Source: Actinomadura macrotermitis | Lineage (GTDB): Bacteria; Actinomycetota; Actinomycetes; Streptosporangiales; Streptosporangiaceae | Length of the DNA stretch: 64,000 nucleotides | Direction of reading: 5' to 3' | Assembly (NCBI RefSeq): GCF_009604375.1 | Contig: NZ_WEGH01000002.1 | Coordinates: 1,698,073-1,762,072 of the forward strand | Shown here: one piece after another, positions 52,424 to 60,024 of the stretch | How the letters are laid out: every line of letters begins with the position of its first letter | Position numbering within the stretch: position 1 is the first letter of the stretch | The notes under the pieces: model-generated | The model's database searches: none | What the model saw: only the letters and a program-made list of their open reading frames with translations | Told to the model about the DNA's origin: nothing | Made by a program: the position numbers and the translations under genes

Positions 52424-53092
52424 ATGCGATCGAATCTGCTGGGCTCGGCGGCGGACTTCCGGCGGGGTGGGCGGTCGGCCCGTCCCCTCGACTCACACCT
52501 CGCGCAGCTGTTCCTGCGCGACCTGCGGGCGCCCGCGCCCGCCCGGCTCCCGATCTTCCGGTCCCGGCTGCAGGGCGAGCTGCTCGCCCGGCTGCTGCTC
52601 GGCCCGGCCCGCGAGCACGCGATGCTCGACCTGGCGGTCATGCTGCGCACCGACCTCGGGTCGGTCATGCGGGAGATCGACCGGCTCGTCCGCGCCGACC
52701 TGCTCGTGCTGCGCCGCACGACGGGCGGGCGGCTGGTCGCGCGCAATCCCGCCAGCCCGCTGTTCGAGCCGCTGGCGCAGCTGCTCGCGCTCACCTACGG
52801 GCCGGCCGGGGTGCTCGCCGAGGAGTTCGGCCGGCTGCGCGGCGTCACCGGGCTGCACCTGTTCGGCGCGTGGGCGGCCGGGCACCAGGGCGGCGACGTC
52901 GAGGTGCTGGTGATCGGCGCGGTGCCGCCCGAGGCCGCGTTCGACGCGGCGCAGGAGGCGTCGGCGCGGCTCGGCCTGCCCGTGCACGCGGTGGTCCGCT
53001 CGGCGGCGGCGTGGGCGGGCGACGACGACCCCTTCCTCCGCGAGATCCGCGCCGGGCGGACCGTCCAGATCAGCCCGTCAGCCATTCGGTGA
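52424..53092 (+). CDS. Winged-HTH regulator fused to a degenerate nucleotidyltransferase-like domain
   Basis: 222 aa. Residues about 40-110 form an ArsR/MarR-like wHTH (ELLARLLLGPAREHAMLDLAVMLRTDLGSVMREIDRLVRADLLVLRRTTGGRLVARN). The C-terminal part resembles a MNT-type nucleotidyltransferase fold: LHLFGAWAAG in place of the GSxxxG loop and DVEVLVIG in place of D-x-D. The second catalytic Asp is replaced by Glu, and the Ser by Ala, so the activity may be lost. Such HTH-NTase fusions occur as regulators and in toxin-antitoxin contexts; no partner is present. Its 3' end overlaps the convergent deaminase gene by 23 nt. Confidence 0.7.
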   Translation: MRSNLLGSAADFRRGGRSARPLDSHLAQLFLRDLRAPAPARLPIFRSRLQGELLARLLLGPAREHAMLDLAVMLRTDLGSVMREIDRLVRADLLVLRRTTGGRLVARNPASPLFEPLAQLLALTYGPAGVLAEEFGRLRGVTGLHLFGAWAAGHQGGDVEVLVIGAVPPEAAFDAAQEASARLGLPVHAVVRSAAAWAGDDDPFLREIRAGRTVQISPSAIR

Positions 53093-54041
53093 TGCCGGCG
53101 TGCAGGCGCTCCTTCGTCGCGGCGGGGGCGAAGGAGGCGTCCACGCCGTTGCGGGCCAGTTCGGCGAGCACCGCGTCGTCGTAGCCGAACGCCTCGCGCA
53201 GGTGCGCGTACTCGCCCGACAGCGGGGTGCCGATCAGCGCCGGGATGTCGGTGTTGACGGTGACCAGCAGCCCGGCGTCGCGCAGCCGGGGCAGCGGGTG
53301 CGCGGCGAGCGAGGCGGCGAAGCCGAGCGCGACGTTGGAGGACGGGCAGACCTCCAGCGGGATGCGGCGGTCACGGACCTCGGCGGTGAGGGCGGCGTCG
53401 TCCAGCACCCGGATGCCGTGGCCGAGCCGCTCGGTGCGGCCGGAGGTGATCGCCTGCCGGATGCTCGCCGCGCCCTCGGCCTCCCCGGCGTGGTGCACCA
53501 CGTGCAGCCCGGTGTCGCGGGCGGCGGCGAAGACCTCGGTGAACGGGTCGCCGGGGTAGGCCTCGTCCCCGGCGAGGCCGACCGCGACGACCGCGTCGTG
53601 CCGGCGGGCCAGCTCCAGGGTGCGCCAGGCGCGCTCGACCGAGCGGCGGCGCGAGTGGTCCAGGATCACCCGCGTCTCCATGCCGAAGTCGGCGCGGCCC
53701 TGCTCCAGGCCCTCCAGGACGGCCTTCAGCGGCATGTCCAGGTCGCCGAGGCGCTCGCCGTGCGCGGCGGCGGTGAACGAGACCTCGGCGTAGCGGGTGC
53801 CCTGCGCGGCCTCGTCCGCGCAGTACTCGTAGGCGACGCGGCGGAAGTCGCCGGCCGTGCACAGGGCGTCCCGGATCAGGGCGTTCTGCTCGAAGAAGTC
53901 GGCGAAACCGGCGAAGGCGGGCGGCCGGTCCGGGACCGTCAGGCCGTTCGCGGCGCCGATCTCGCGGAGCGTCGGCCAGCGGACCGTGCTCTCCAGGTGG
54001 ACGTGCAGGTGGGTCTTGGGCAGCTTCAGCAGATCGCGCAC
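53070..54041 (-). CDS. add: Adenosine-deaminase-family enzyme
   Basis: 323 aa. Zinc and catalytic motifs are in LHVHLEST (H13, H15), GLAGDEAYPG, VHHAGEA, RLGHGIR, LEVCPSSN and VNTDIPALIG. In classical adenosine deaminases the last motif is T-D-D-P; here D265 is kept for zinc but the next residue is Ile, removing a residue that touches the adenine ring. Substrate specificity may differ; some actinobacterial relatives deaminate aminodeoxyfutalosine in menaquinone synthesis. GTG 54041 is used, with TAACGT 8 nt upstream. Confidence 0.82.
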   Translation of the reverse strand: MRDLLKLPKTHLHVHLESTVRWPTLREIGAANGLTVPDRPPAFAGFADFFEQNALIRDALCTAGDFRRVAYEYCADEAAQGTRYAEVSFTAAAHGERLGDLDMPLKAVLEGLEQGRADFGMETRVILDHSRRRSVERAWRTLELARRHDAVVAVGLAGDEAYPGDPFTEVFAAARDTGLHVVHHAGEAEGAASIRQAITSGRTERLGHGIRVLDDAALTAEVRDRRIPLEVCPSSNVALGFAASLAAHPLPRLRDAGLLVTVNTDIPALIGTPLSGEYAHLREAFGYDDAVLAELARNGVDASFAPAATKERLHAGITEWLTG

Positions 54042-54321
54042 GGTCGTCCACGTTAGGGGGAGCGGCCGCCCGGCGGCCAGCCGATTACGGGCGGCCGGGA
54101 CGTCAAACGATCACCTCGATGTGGTGGCGGCCATTTTTCTTTAAAGGGCGTTCCTGGTTCTTCATCCGGCCATTAAATGATGATCATTATGCGTTTCGTG
54201 GCAGCGGCTCCGGAAAGACAAAAGGTGGCGAGGCGACTCGTGCAAATGAGAGCACATTCTGGATCCGTTTCCAGGGGCGGCGGCCGCCGGGAACGGAGCC
54301 GAGCACGCAAGGGGATTCGAC
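54042..54321 (+). promoter_or_regulatory. A/T-richer promoter region of the PRC/DUF2382 gene, with palindrome
   Basis: 280 nt with unusually low GC for this genome around 54125-54260 (ATTTTTCTTTAAAGG, CATTAAATGATG). AATGAT-G-ATCATT (54176-54188) is a perfect 6-1-6 palindrome of a kind seen for Fur-family regulators, though not a match to any one consensus. AAGGGG before GTG 54322 is the ribosome-binding site. No gene is seen. Confidence 0.45.
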
Positions 54322-55314
54322 GTGCAGACCAAGACGACCGGCAAGGAACTGATGGACCGCGAGGTCACCGGCAGCGACGGCGCCAAGCTCGGGCACGTCA
54401 AGCAGGTCTACCTCAATGACGCGACCGGTGCCCCCGAATGGGTCACGGTGAACACCGGGTGGTTCGGCCAGCGGGAGAGTTTCATTCCGCTCGCCGACGC
54501 GCGGCACCATGGCGACACCCTTCAGGTGCCCTATGACAAGGAAAAGATCAAAGGCGCGCCGAGCATCGACGCCGACCAGCATCTGGGGCGTCAGGAGGTC
54601 GCCGAGCTCTACCGCTACTACGGCCTGCAGCCGGCCCGCGGCACCGTGCCGAACCAGCCGGGCAAGGCCAACGGGCAGCCCGTCCCGCCCGGCCCGGCGG
54701 GCCACCCCGGGCACCGGCCCGGCGAGCAGCACTACGCCTCGCAGCGGCCGGTCGCCCAGCAGCCGCCCGACCAGCGCGTGGGGGGCCACCGCGCCCCCGA
54801 ACCCGACCGGGCCGCGATGATCGGCGGCCGGCCCGGGCCCGCCAACTCCCACAAGCCCGGGCGGGAGGAGACCGCCCACACCGAGGGCGTGGAGCTGATC
54901 CGCTCCGAGGAGCAGCTGCGCATCGACAAGGAGCAGCTGGAGAGCGGCCAGGCCCGGCTGCGCAAGTGGGTCGAGATCGAGCACGTGCAGATGTCGGTCC
55001 CGGTGATCCGCGAGCGCCTCAAGGTCGAGCGCGAGCCCGTCACCGGCGACTACAGCGGCGAGCCGAGCATCGGCGAGGACGAGCAGGTGATCATCCTGCA
55101 CGAGGAGCGGGTGATCGTCAGCAAGGAGACCGTCGCGGTCGAGCGCGTGCGGGTCAGCGTCGAGCAGTACACCGAGCAGGAGGACGTCGAGGACGAGGTG
55201 CGCAAGGAGCGCGTCGAGGTCGTCCCCGAGGACGAGGTGGACATGCTGGGCGACCGGCGCATGGCGCCCGACCCGATGCTGCACGACCGGCAGCGCGACC
55301 GCTACCGGCGCTGA
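54322..55314 (+). CDS. PRC-barrel plus DUF2382 stress protein
   Basis: 330 aa. The N-terminal PRC barrel is at residues 1-80 (GKELMDREVTGSDGAKLGHVKQVYLNDATGAPEWVTVNTGWFG), a Pro/Gly/His linker follows (about 95-185), and the C-terminal DUF2382 domain consists of charged repeats (EEQLRIDKEQLESGQARLRKWVEIEHVQMSVPVIRERLKVEREPV ... EDEVRKERVEVVPEDEVDMLG). This architecture is common in actinobacteria and Deinococcus and is linked to envelope or oxidative stress. The function is not established. GTG 54322 follows AAGGGGATTC. Confidence 0.87.
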   Translation: MQTKTTGKELMDREVTGSDGAKLGHVKQVYLNDATGAPEWVTVNTGWFGQRESFIPLADARHHGDTLQVPYDKEKIKGAPSIDADQHLGRQEVAELYRYYGLQPARGTVPNQPGKANGQPVPPGPAGHPGHRPGEQHYASQRPVAQQPPDQRVGGHRAPEPDRAAMIGGRPGPANSHKPGREETAHTEGVELIRSEEQLRIDKEQLESGQARLRKWVEIEHVQMSVPVIRERLKVEREPVTGDYSGEPSIGEDEQVIILHEERVIVSKETVAVERVRVSVEQYTEQEDVEDEVRKERVEVVPEDEVDMLGDRRMAPDPMLHDRQRDRYRR

Positions 55315-55329
55315 CCGCGCCCCGAGACC

Positions 55330-55362
55330 CCGGCCTCCCGGCCACACGCCCCGGGAGGCCGG
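55330..55362. terminator. Bidirectional terminator between convergent genes
   Basis: CCGGCCTCCCGG (55330-55341) pairs perfectly with CCGGGAGGCCGG (55351-55362), loop of 9 nt, followed by TTCCTT. It lies between the DUF2382 gene and the minus-strand SnoaL gene. Confidence 0.8.
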
Positions 55363-55372
55363 TTCCTTGCGC

Positions 55373-55786
55373 TCAGGCGAACGCGGCGCCGAGCCGGGTC
55401 ATCATGCCGAGCACGTCGCTGACCACCCAGTACTCCACGAAGCGCCCGTCCTCGGCGCGCAGGATGTCGGTCCCGGTGAAGGCGACCTTCGTGCCGGGCG
55501 CGGCCGTGGTGCCGGGCAGCCCGCCCCGGTAGGCGCCAAAGAACGACCAGTGCGCGGCGACGGTGCCGCCGTCCACGACCGGGCCGGCGATCAGCTCGGT
55601 GGACACGTCGTCGAACAGCGTGAACGTCCGGGCGATCCGCGCGGCGGCCGCGTCGCGGCCCTGGACCTCCTCGCCGGCCCAGTGGCTGAGGAGACCGGGC
55701 GCGCACAGCTCCTCGATCACCGGCAGGTCGCCCTGCCACAGCTCCCCGAGCCAGCGGCGGTACATGTCCGCGATGCGATCGCTCAT
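55373..55786 (-). CDS. SnoaL-like/NTF2-fold polyketide-cyclase-family protein
   Basis: 137 aa. Single SnoaL-type domain: LWQGDLPVIEELCAPGLLSHWAGEEVQGRDAAAARIARTF, then VDGGTVAAHWSFFGAYRGG and GTDILRAEDGRFVEYWVVSD. The Asp/His pattern is that of SnoaL hydrolase/cyclase relatives, but no polyketide genes are nearby, so the substrate is unknown. It starts 33 nt after mutY on the same strand and is probably co-transcribed. Confidence 0.8.
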   Translation of the reverse strand: MSDRIADMYRRWLGELWQGDLPVIEELCAPGLLSHWAGEEVQGRDAAAARIARTFTLFDDVSTELIAGPVVDGGTVAAHWSFFGAYRGGLPGTTAAPGTKVAFTGTDILRAEDGRFVEYWVVSDVLGMMTRLGAAFA

Positions 55787-55819
55787 GGATTCCGCCTGCC
55801 CGCCGCGGCGATGGCGAAA

Positions 55820-56707
55820 CTAGGACGGCAGGGCGTAGCGGCCGTCGTCCAGGGGGTCGACGAGGCCGTCGGCGACGAGGGCGTCCAGGGCGCGTTCCCG
55901 CTGGACGGCGTCGGCCCACACCACGTCCAGCGCGGGCTTGCCGACCGGGCCGTGCGCGTCGCGCAGGACGGCCAGCAGCCGGCCCCGGCACTGCCGGTCG
56001 GTGCCCGCGTAGGTCTGGCCCTTGCGGGGCGGCCCGTCGTAGGCGGGGCGGCCGCGCAGCTGCCACTCGCACCGGTCCAGCACCGGGCAGTCCGCGCAGC
56101 GGGGCGAGCGGGCCGTGCAGACCAGCGCGCCGAGCTCCATGGCCGCGACCGCCCAGCGGGCCGCGGTGGCCGGGTCGTCCGGCAGCAGCGACTCGGCGAG
56201 CCGCACCTCGGCGCGGGTCTGGGACTTCGGCGGGTACTCCGCGCCCGACACCAGGCGGGCGAGGACGCGGCGGACGTTGGTGTCCAGCACCGCGTGCCGC
56301 TGCCCGAACGCGAAGCTCGCCACCGCCGCGGCCGTGTAGGCGCCGATGCCGGGCAGCGCCAGCAGCTCGGCGTGGTCGGCGGGCACCGCGCCGCCGTGCC
56401 GCTGCGTGATCGCGACGGCGGCCTGGTGCAGCCGCAGCGCGCGGCGCGGGTAGCCGAGCCGCCCCCACGCGCGGACGGCCTCGCCGGACGGCTCGGCGGC
56501 CAGGCCGGCGGGCTCGGGCCAGCGCGCCAGCCACTCCCGCCAGACCGGCAGCACCCGGGCGACCGGCGTCTGCTGGAGCATGATCTCGCTGACCAGCACG
56601 CCCCAGGGCGTGGCGTCCGGCGCCCGCCACGGCAGGTCGCGGGCATGGCGGTCGTACCAGGCGAGGATCGGCTGGACGGGCGAGGCGGGGTTCGGGGAGG
56701 TCTGCAT
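55820..56707 (-). CDS. mutY: A/G-specific adenine DNA glycosylase MutY
   Basis: 295 aa. Removes A mispaired with 8-oxoG. The N-terminal catalytic Glu is in LVSEIMLQQTPVARV, the HhH motif is LPGIGAYTAAAVASFAFG with the catalytic Asp in AVLDTNVRRVLAR, and the 4Fe-4S ligands are C-x6-C-x2-C-x5-C (CTARSPRCADCPVLDRC). The C-terminal MutT-like 8-oxoG-recognition domain is reduced, giving a shorter protein than E. coli MutY. ATG 56707 was chosen; the open frame extends to 56788 without support. It is divergent to the DUF4232 gene. Confidence 0.93.
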   Translation of the reverse strand: MQTSPNPASPVQPILAWYDRHARDLPWRAPDATPWGVLVSEIMLQQTPVARVLPVWREWLARWPEPAGLAAEPSGEAVRAWGRLGYPRRALRLHQAAVAITQRHGGAVPADHAELLALPGIGAYTAAAVASFAFGQRHAVLDTNVRRVLARLVSGAEYPPKSQTRAEVRLAESLLPDDPATAARWAVAAMELGALVCTARSPRCADCPVLDRCEWQLRGRPAYDGPPRKGQTYAGTDRQCRGRLLAVLRDAHGPVGKPALDVVWADAVQRERALDALVADGLVDPLDDGRYALPS

Positions 56708-56774
56708 GACGAGACGCCATTGTGGCACGGCGGGTCTCCGCCCCCGCCGAGACCGGCGAATGCATACTGAGCGT

Positions 56775-57428
56775 ATGGAGGAGGACACCGAAAGCGACTA
56801 CGGCGACGAGGGCCTCGACCAGTTCTGGAAGCGCCGGGCCATCGCCCTCGCCGGGGTCATCGGCACCATCGGCTTCATGGTGTACGCGTGCAGCGGCGAC
56901 GACGACGGCAAGCGCACCGTGCAGAACGCCGCCGCGGTGGGGACGCCGAGCGCGTCCGCCTCGTCCGCGGCGCCGGCGGTGATGCCGACCGTCACCGTCA
57001 CGGCCACCGCGACCACCACCGCCAAGCCGCGCAAGAAGGACGGCGACGCCTGCGACCCGAAGGCCATGGTGCTCAGCCTGGCCCCCGTCAAGGACGTCTA
57101 CCGCGACGGCGAGCAGCCGCAGTTCCGGATGACGCTGGTGAACACCGGCGAGCGCGCCTGCACCTTCGACGTCGGCCGCGACTCGGTCGACCTGCGCGTC
57201 TCCTCGGGGACGGACCGGGTCTGGTCGGCGCGGCAGTGCGCGCGCGACGGGTCGTCGATCCAGCTGCTGCGGCGCGGCATCCCCTACACCGAGACGATCA
57301 CCTGGGACCGGCGGCGCGGCAACGACGGCTGCCGCGGCCACCGCGAGGAGGCCCAGCCGGGCACCTACGTCGCCAAGATCAAGGCGCGCGGGCTGAAGGC
57401 GCCCCGGCAGGTGTTCGCGCTGCGCTGA
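56775..57428 (+). CDS. Membrane-anchored DUF4232-like protein
   Basis: 217 aa. A short cytosolic acidic head (MEEDTESDYGDEG) is followed by one TM helix (residues about 22-38: AIALAGVIGTIGFMVYAC), then a Ser/Ala/Thr-rich linker and an extracytoplasmic beta-rich domain with CDPKAMVLSLAPVKDVY ... FRMTLVNTGERACTFDVG ... VWSARQC and RGNDGCRGH. Five cysteines could form disulfides. It looks like the DUF4232/immunoglobulin-like actinobacterial surface proteins. The function is unknown. ATG 56775 is 6 nt after CATACT, so it may be leaderless. Confidence 0.75.
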   Translation: MEEDTESDYGDEGLDQFWKRRAIALAGVIGTIGFMVYACSGDDDGKRTVQNAAAVGTPSASASSAAPAVMPTVTVTATATTTAKPRKKDGDACDPKAMVLSLAPVKDVYRDGEQPQFRMTLVNTGERACTFDVGRDSVDLRVSSGTDRVWSARQCARDGSSIQLLRRGIPYTETITWDRRRGNDGCRGHREEAQPGTYVAKIKARGLKAPRQVFALR

Positions 57429-57463
57429 GCCTCCCGCGGCGTCGATGCCGCGTCACTGCCGCG

Positions 57464-58987
57464 TCACTGCCGCCCGGCGCGGTGCGGCGCGAGCGCGAGG
57501 TAGGTGAGGACCGCGCCGAGCGCCGACAGGGCCGCCAGGACGAGGCCGAGGGTGTGGAAGGCGCCGGTGAACCCGGCGGCCAGGGCCGCGTGGTGCGCCC
57601 CGTCCACCTTGCCCTGGACGGCCTGCCCGGCGAGCCGCGCCGCCGGGCCGGCGGGCAGGCCGCCGTCGCCCAGCCGGGCGGCGGTGAGCGTGGTGAGCAG
57701 GGCCGCGGCGCCGGCCACGGCGACGGACTCGCCGGTGATGCGCATCGTGTTGAAGACGCCCGCCGCCGCACCGGCGTTCTCGACCGGGACGGTGCCGACG
57801 GCGGCGTTGTCCATCACCCCGAACGCCAGCCCCACCCCGGCGCCGAAGGGCAGCAGGGGCAGCGCCAGCTCCCACCAGGACGCGTCGCCGCGCAGGGTCG
57901 TCAGGAGCAGGGCGCCGACCGCGATCAGCGCGGAGGCGCCGGTCAGCACCGCCCGCACGGAGGTGCGCGCGGCCAGCAGGCCGGCGGCGAGCGGCAGCAG
58001 CAGGACCGGCGCGGTCATCGGCAGCAGGAGCAGCCCGCTGGCGAGGACGGTGCGGCCGGCGACGCCCTGGAGGTAGGCGGGCAGGTACACCAGCAGGATG
58101 ACGAAGCCGAGGGTGACGGTGAAGGGCTGGCAGACCACCGCGGCGAACTCGGGCCGGCGGAACAGCCGGACGTCGAACATCGCCCGGCCGGCCCGGCGCA
58201 GCTCCACCGCGGTGAACAGCGCGACCAGCGCCACGGCCGCGGCGAGCGGCAGCAGGGTGCCCGCCGCGCCCCAGCCCGCGGACGAGGCCTGGACGAAGGC
58301 GAAGGAGAGGCAGGCCAGCCCGGCGGTGAAGGCGGTCAGCCCGGCCACGTCCAGGGGCCTGCGGGCGGGGTCGCGGGACTCGGGGGCGCGGGTGGCGCAC
58401 AGCCACGCGGGCAGCGACATCGCCGCGACCAGCAGGAACACCGACCGCCAGCCGGCCGCCTCGACCAGGGCCCCGGCGACCAGCGGCCCGCTCGCCAGGC
58501 CCGCGCCGAAGGAGGTGCCGAGGATGCCGAACGCCAGCCGCCGGCGCCGCCCGGAGGTGGCGTGGGCCAGCACCGCCGCGCCCGAGGCCAGCACGGCCGC
58601 GGCCCCGCCGCCCTGGACCGCCCTGGCCACGTCGGCCACCGCCATCGAGGGCGCCAGCGCGACCAGCAGGGACAGCGCCCCGACCAGGGCGATGCCGGTG
58701 AGCAGGACGCGGCGCCGGCCGAGCCGGTCGGCCAGGCCGCCGGCCGCGAGCGGCAGCGCCGCGAAGGTGATGTTGAAGGCGTTCAGCATCCACTGCGCGG
58801 CGCCGACCGAGGAACCCAGGTCCGCCGCCATGCTCGGCAGGGCCACCGCGGCCCCGGTCACCGAGAACGGCAGCATCATGCTGGCGGACGCGACCGCGGC
58901 CACCGTGGGCCAGTAGCCGTGCCCGCCGTCGTCCTCGGGCCGGGCCGGGCGGGAGCGGCGCGTGCCGCTGAGAGAAGACGTGGTCAT
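57464..58987 (-). CDS. MFS drug-export transporter (DHA2, 14-TM type)
   Basis: 507 aa with about 14 TM helices. Motifs: GGLADRLGRRRVLLTG (MFS loop 2-3), ARAVQGGGAAAVLASG (motif B region), GPLVAGALVEAAGWRSVFLL (motif C), and a second half beginning near LRRAGRAMFDVRLFRR. These are typical of QacA/EmrB exporters. ATG 58987 has GAGGGC upstream. It is divergent from an XRE regulator with a 9-1-9 palindrome between, so it is probably repressed by it. The stop lies in the second copy of an 11-bp direct repeat (GCCGCGTCACT, 57447-57468). Confidence 0.92.
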   Translation of the reverse strand: MTTSSLSGTRRSRPARPEDDGGHGYWPTVAAVASASMMLPFSVTGAAVALPSMAADLGSSVGAAQWMLNAFNITFAALPLAAGGLADRLGRRRVLLTGIALVGALSLLVALAPSMAVADVARAVQGGGAAAVLASGAAVLAHATSGRRRRLAFGILGTSFGAGLASGPLVAGALVEAAGWRSVFLLVAAMSLPAWLCATRAPESRDPARRPLDVAGLTAFTAGLACLSFAFVQASSAGWGAAGTLLPLAAAVALVALFTAVELRRAGRAMFDVRLFRRPEFAAVVCQPFTVTLGFVILLVYLPAYLQGVAGRTVLASGLLLLPMTAPVLLLPLAAGLLAARTSVRAVLTGASALIAVGALLLTTLRGDASWWELALPLLPFGAGVGLAFGVMDNAAVGTVPVENAGAAAGVFNTMRITGESVAVAGAAALLTTLTAARLGDGGLPAGPAARLAGQAVQGKVDGAHHAALAAGFTGAFHTLGLVLAALSALGAVLTYLALAPHRAGRQ

Positions 58988-59029
58988 GCCCTCGATCGTC
59001 GGCGCGGGCCGTGCCGGGAAGAAGGGGCG

Positions 59030-59048
59030 GCCGTTCCCTGGGAACGGC
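59030..59048. promoter_or_regulatory. Palindromic operator between MFS and XRE genes
   Basis: GCCGTTCCC-T-GGGAACGGC is a perfect 9-1-9 inverted repeat, 43 nt before the MFS ATG and 52 nt before the regulator ATG. It is a good candidate for the binding site of the divergent regulator. Confidence 0.65.
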
Positions 59049-59100
59049 AGGGCCACCTTACGGCCCCCGCGTCCCCGCCCTCGGCCCGCATACTGGGCCC

Positions 59101-60024
59101 ATGGCCAACACCAGCGTGCTCGCCGCCACCCTCGGCGGCTATCTGCGGGCCCGGCGGGCCTTGGTGCCGCCCGCGGACGCGGGCCTGCCGGCGACCGGCC
59201 GCCGCCGCGTGCCCGGCCTGCGCCGCGAAGAGGTCGCCGAACTGGCCGGGCTCAGCACCGACTACTACGTGCGGCTGGAGCAGGGCCGCGCCGACCGCCC
59301 CTCCGCCGAGGTCCTGGACGCGCTCGGCCGGGCGCTGCGGCTCGGGCCCGCCGAGCGCGCCCACCTGCACGACCTGGCCCGGCCGCCCCGCCGCGCCCCG
59401 GCGGCCGCCGCGGGACGGGCCGGCGCGCTGCGGCCGGCGCTGCGGCAGGTCGTCGAGGCCGTCCCGGCCACCCCCGCCGTGATCATGAACGACCGCACCG
59501 ACGTGCTGGCCTGGAACCCGCTCGCGGCCGCGCTGATCGCCGACTTCCCCGGTCTGGCGCCGCGCGAGCGGAACATGGCCCGCCGCATCCTGCTGGACCC
59601 GGGCGCGCGGGAGATCCACCTGGACTGGGACGAGGCCGCGCGCACCACGGTCGGCATCCTGCGCATGGCCGCCGGGCGCCACCCGCACGACCTCGAGCTC
59701 GTGCGCCTGGTCGGCGAGCTGTCCCTCGGCAGCGAGACCTTCCGCACGCTGTGGGCCGGCCACCACGTCCACGAGAAGACCCACGGGCCGAAGCGCTTCC
59801 GCCACCCCATCGCCGGCGACCTCACGCTCGACTACGAGACCTTCCAGGTCCCCGGCGCCGCGCACCACCTGCTGGTGATCTACACGGCCCCGCCCGGCAG
59901 CCCCGCCGAGGAGGCGCTGGCCTTCCTCGGCGGCCACATCGCCGCCGGGGCGGGCGCCCCCGCCCGCACGCGAGCGCGTCCGGAGGCCGCAGCGCGGGCC
60001 GACGCCGAAGGCCGTCAGACGTAG
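59101..60024 (+). CDS. XRE-family regulator with MmyB-like ligand-binding domain
   Basis: 307 aa. The N-terminal HTH is in LGGYLRARRALVPP...RRRVPGLRREEVAELAGLSTDYYVRLEQGR. A C-terminal MmyB-like PAS-type domain (VIMNDRTDVLAWNPLAAALIADFP ... RNMARRILLDPGAREIHLDWDEAARTTVGILRMAAG) may bind a fatty acid or hydrophobic ligand. It is divergent from an MFS exporter gene. The last 20 residues (ARTRARPEAAARADAEGRQT) are encoded by a dispersed REP-like repeat, and the 3' end overlaps disA by 10 nt, so the C terminus was probably reshaped by that element. ATG 59101 is 6 nt after CATACT. Confidence 0.87.
   Translation: MANTSVLAATLGGYLRARRALVPPADAGLPATGRRRVPGLRREEVAELAGLSTDYYVRLEQGRADRPSAEVLDALGRALRLGPAERAHLHDLARPPRRAPAAAAGRAGALRPALRQVVEAVPATPAVIMNDRTDVLAWNPLAAALIADFPGLAPRERNMARRILLDPGAREIHLDWDEAARTTVGILRMAAGRHPHDLELVRLVGELSLGSETFRTLWAGHHVHEKTHGPKRFRHPIAGDLTLDYETFQVPGAAHHLLVIYTAPPGSPAEEALAFLGGHIAAGAGAPARTRARPEAAARADAEGRQT
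59969..60011 (-). repeat. REP-like repeat, copy B
   Basis: The reverse complement of this segment matches 52297-52339 at 40 of 43 positions (begins CCTTCGGCGTCGGCCCGCGC). Here it forms the 3' end of the XRE coding sequence, just before the convergent disA gene. Only the right half of the copy A hairpin is present. Confidence 0.6.
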
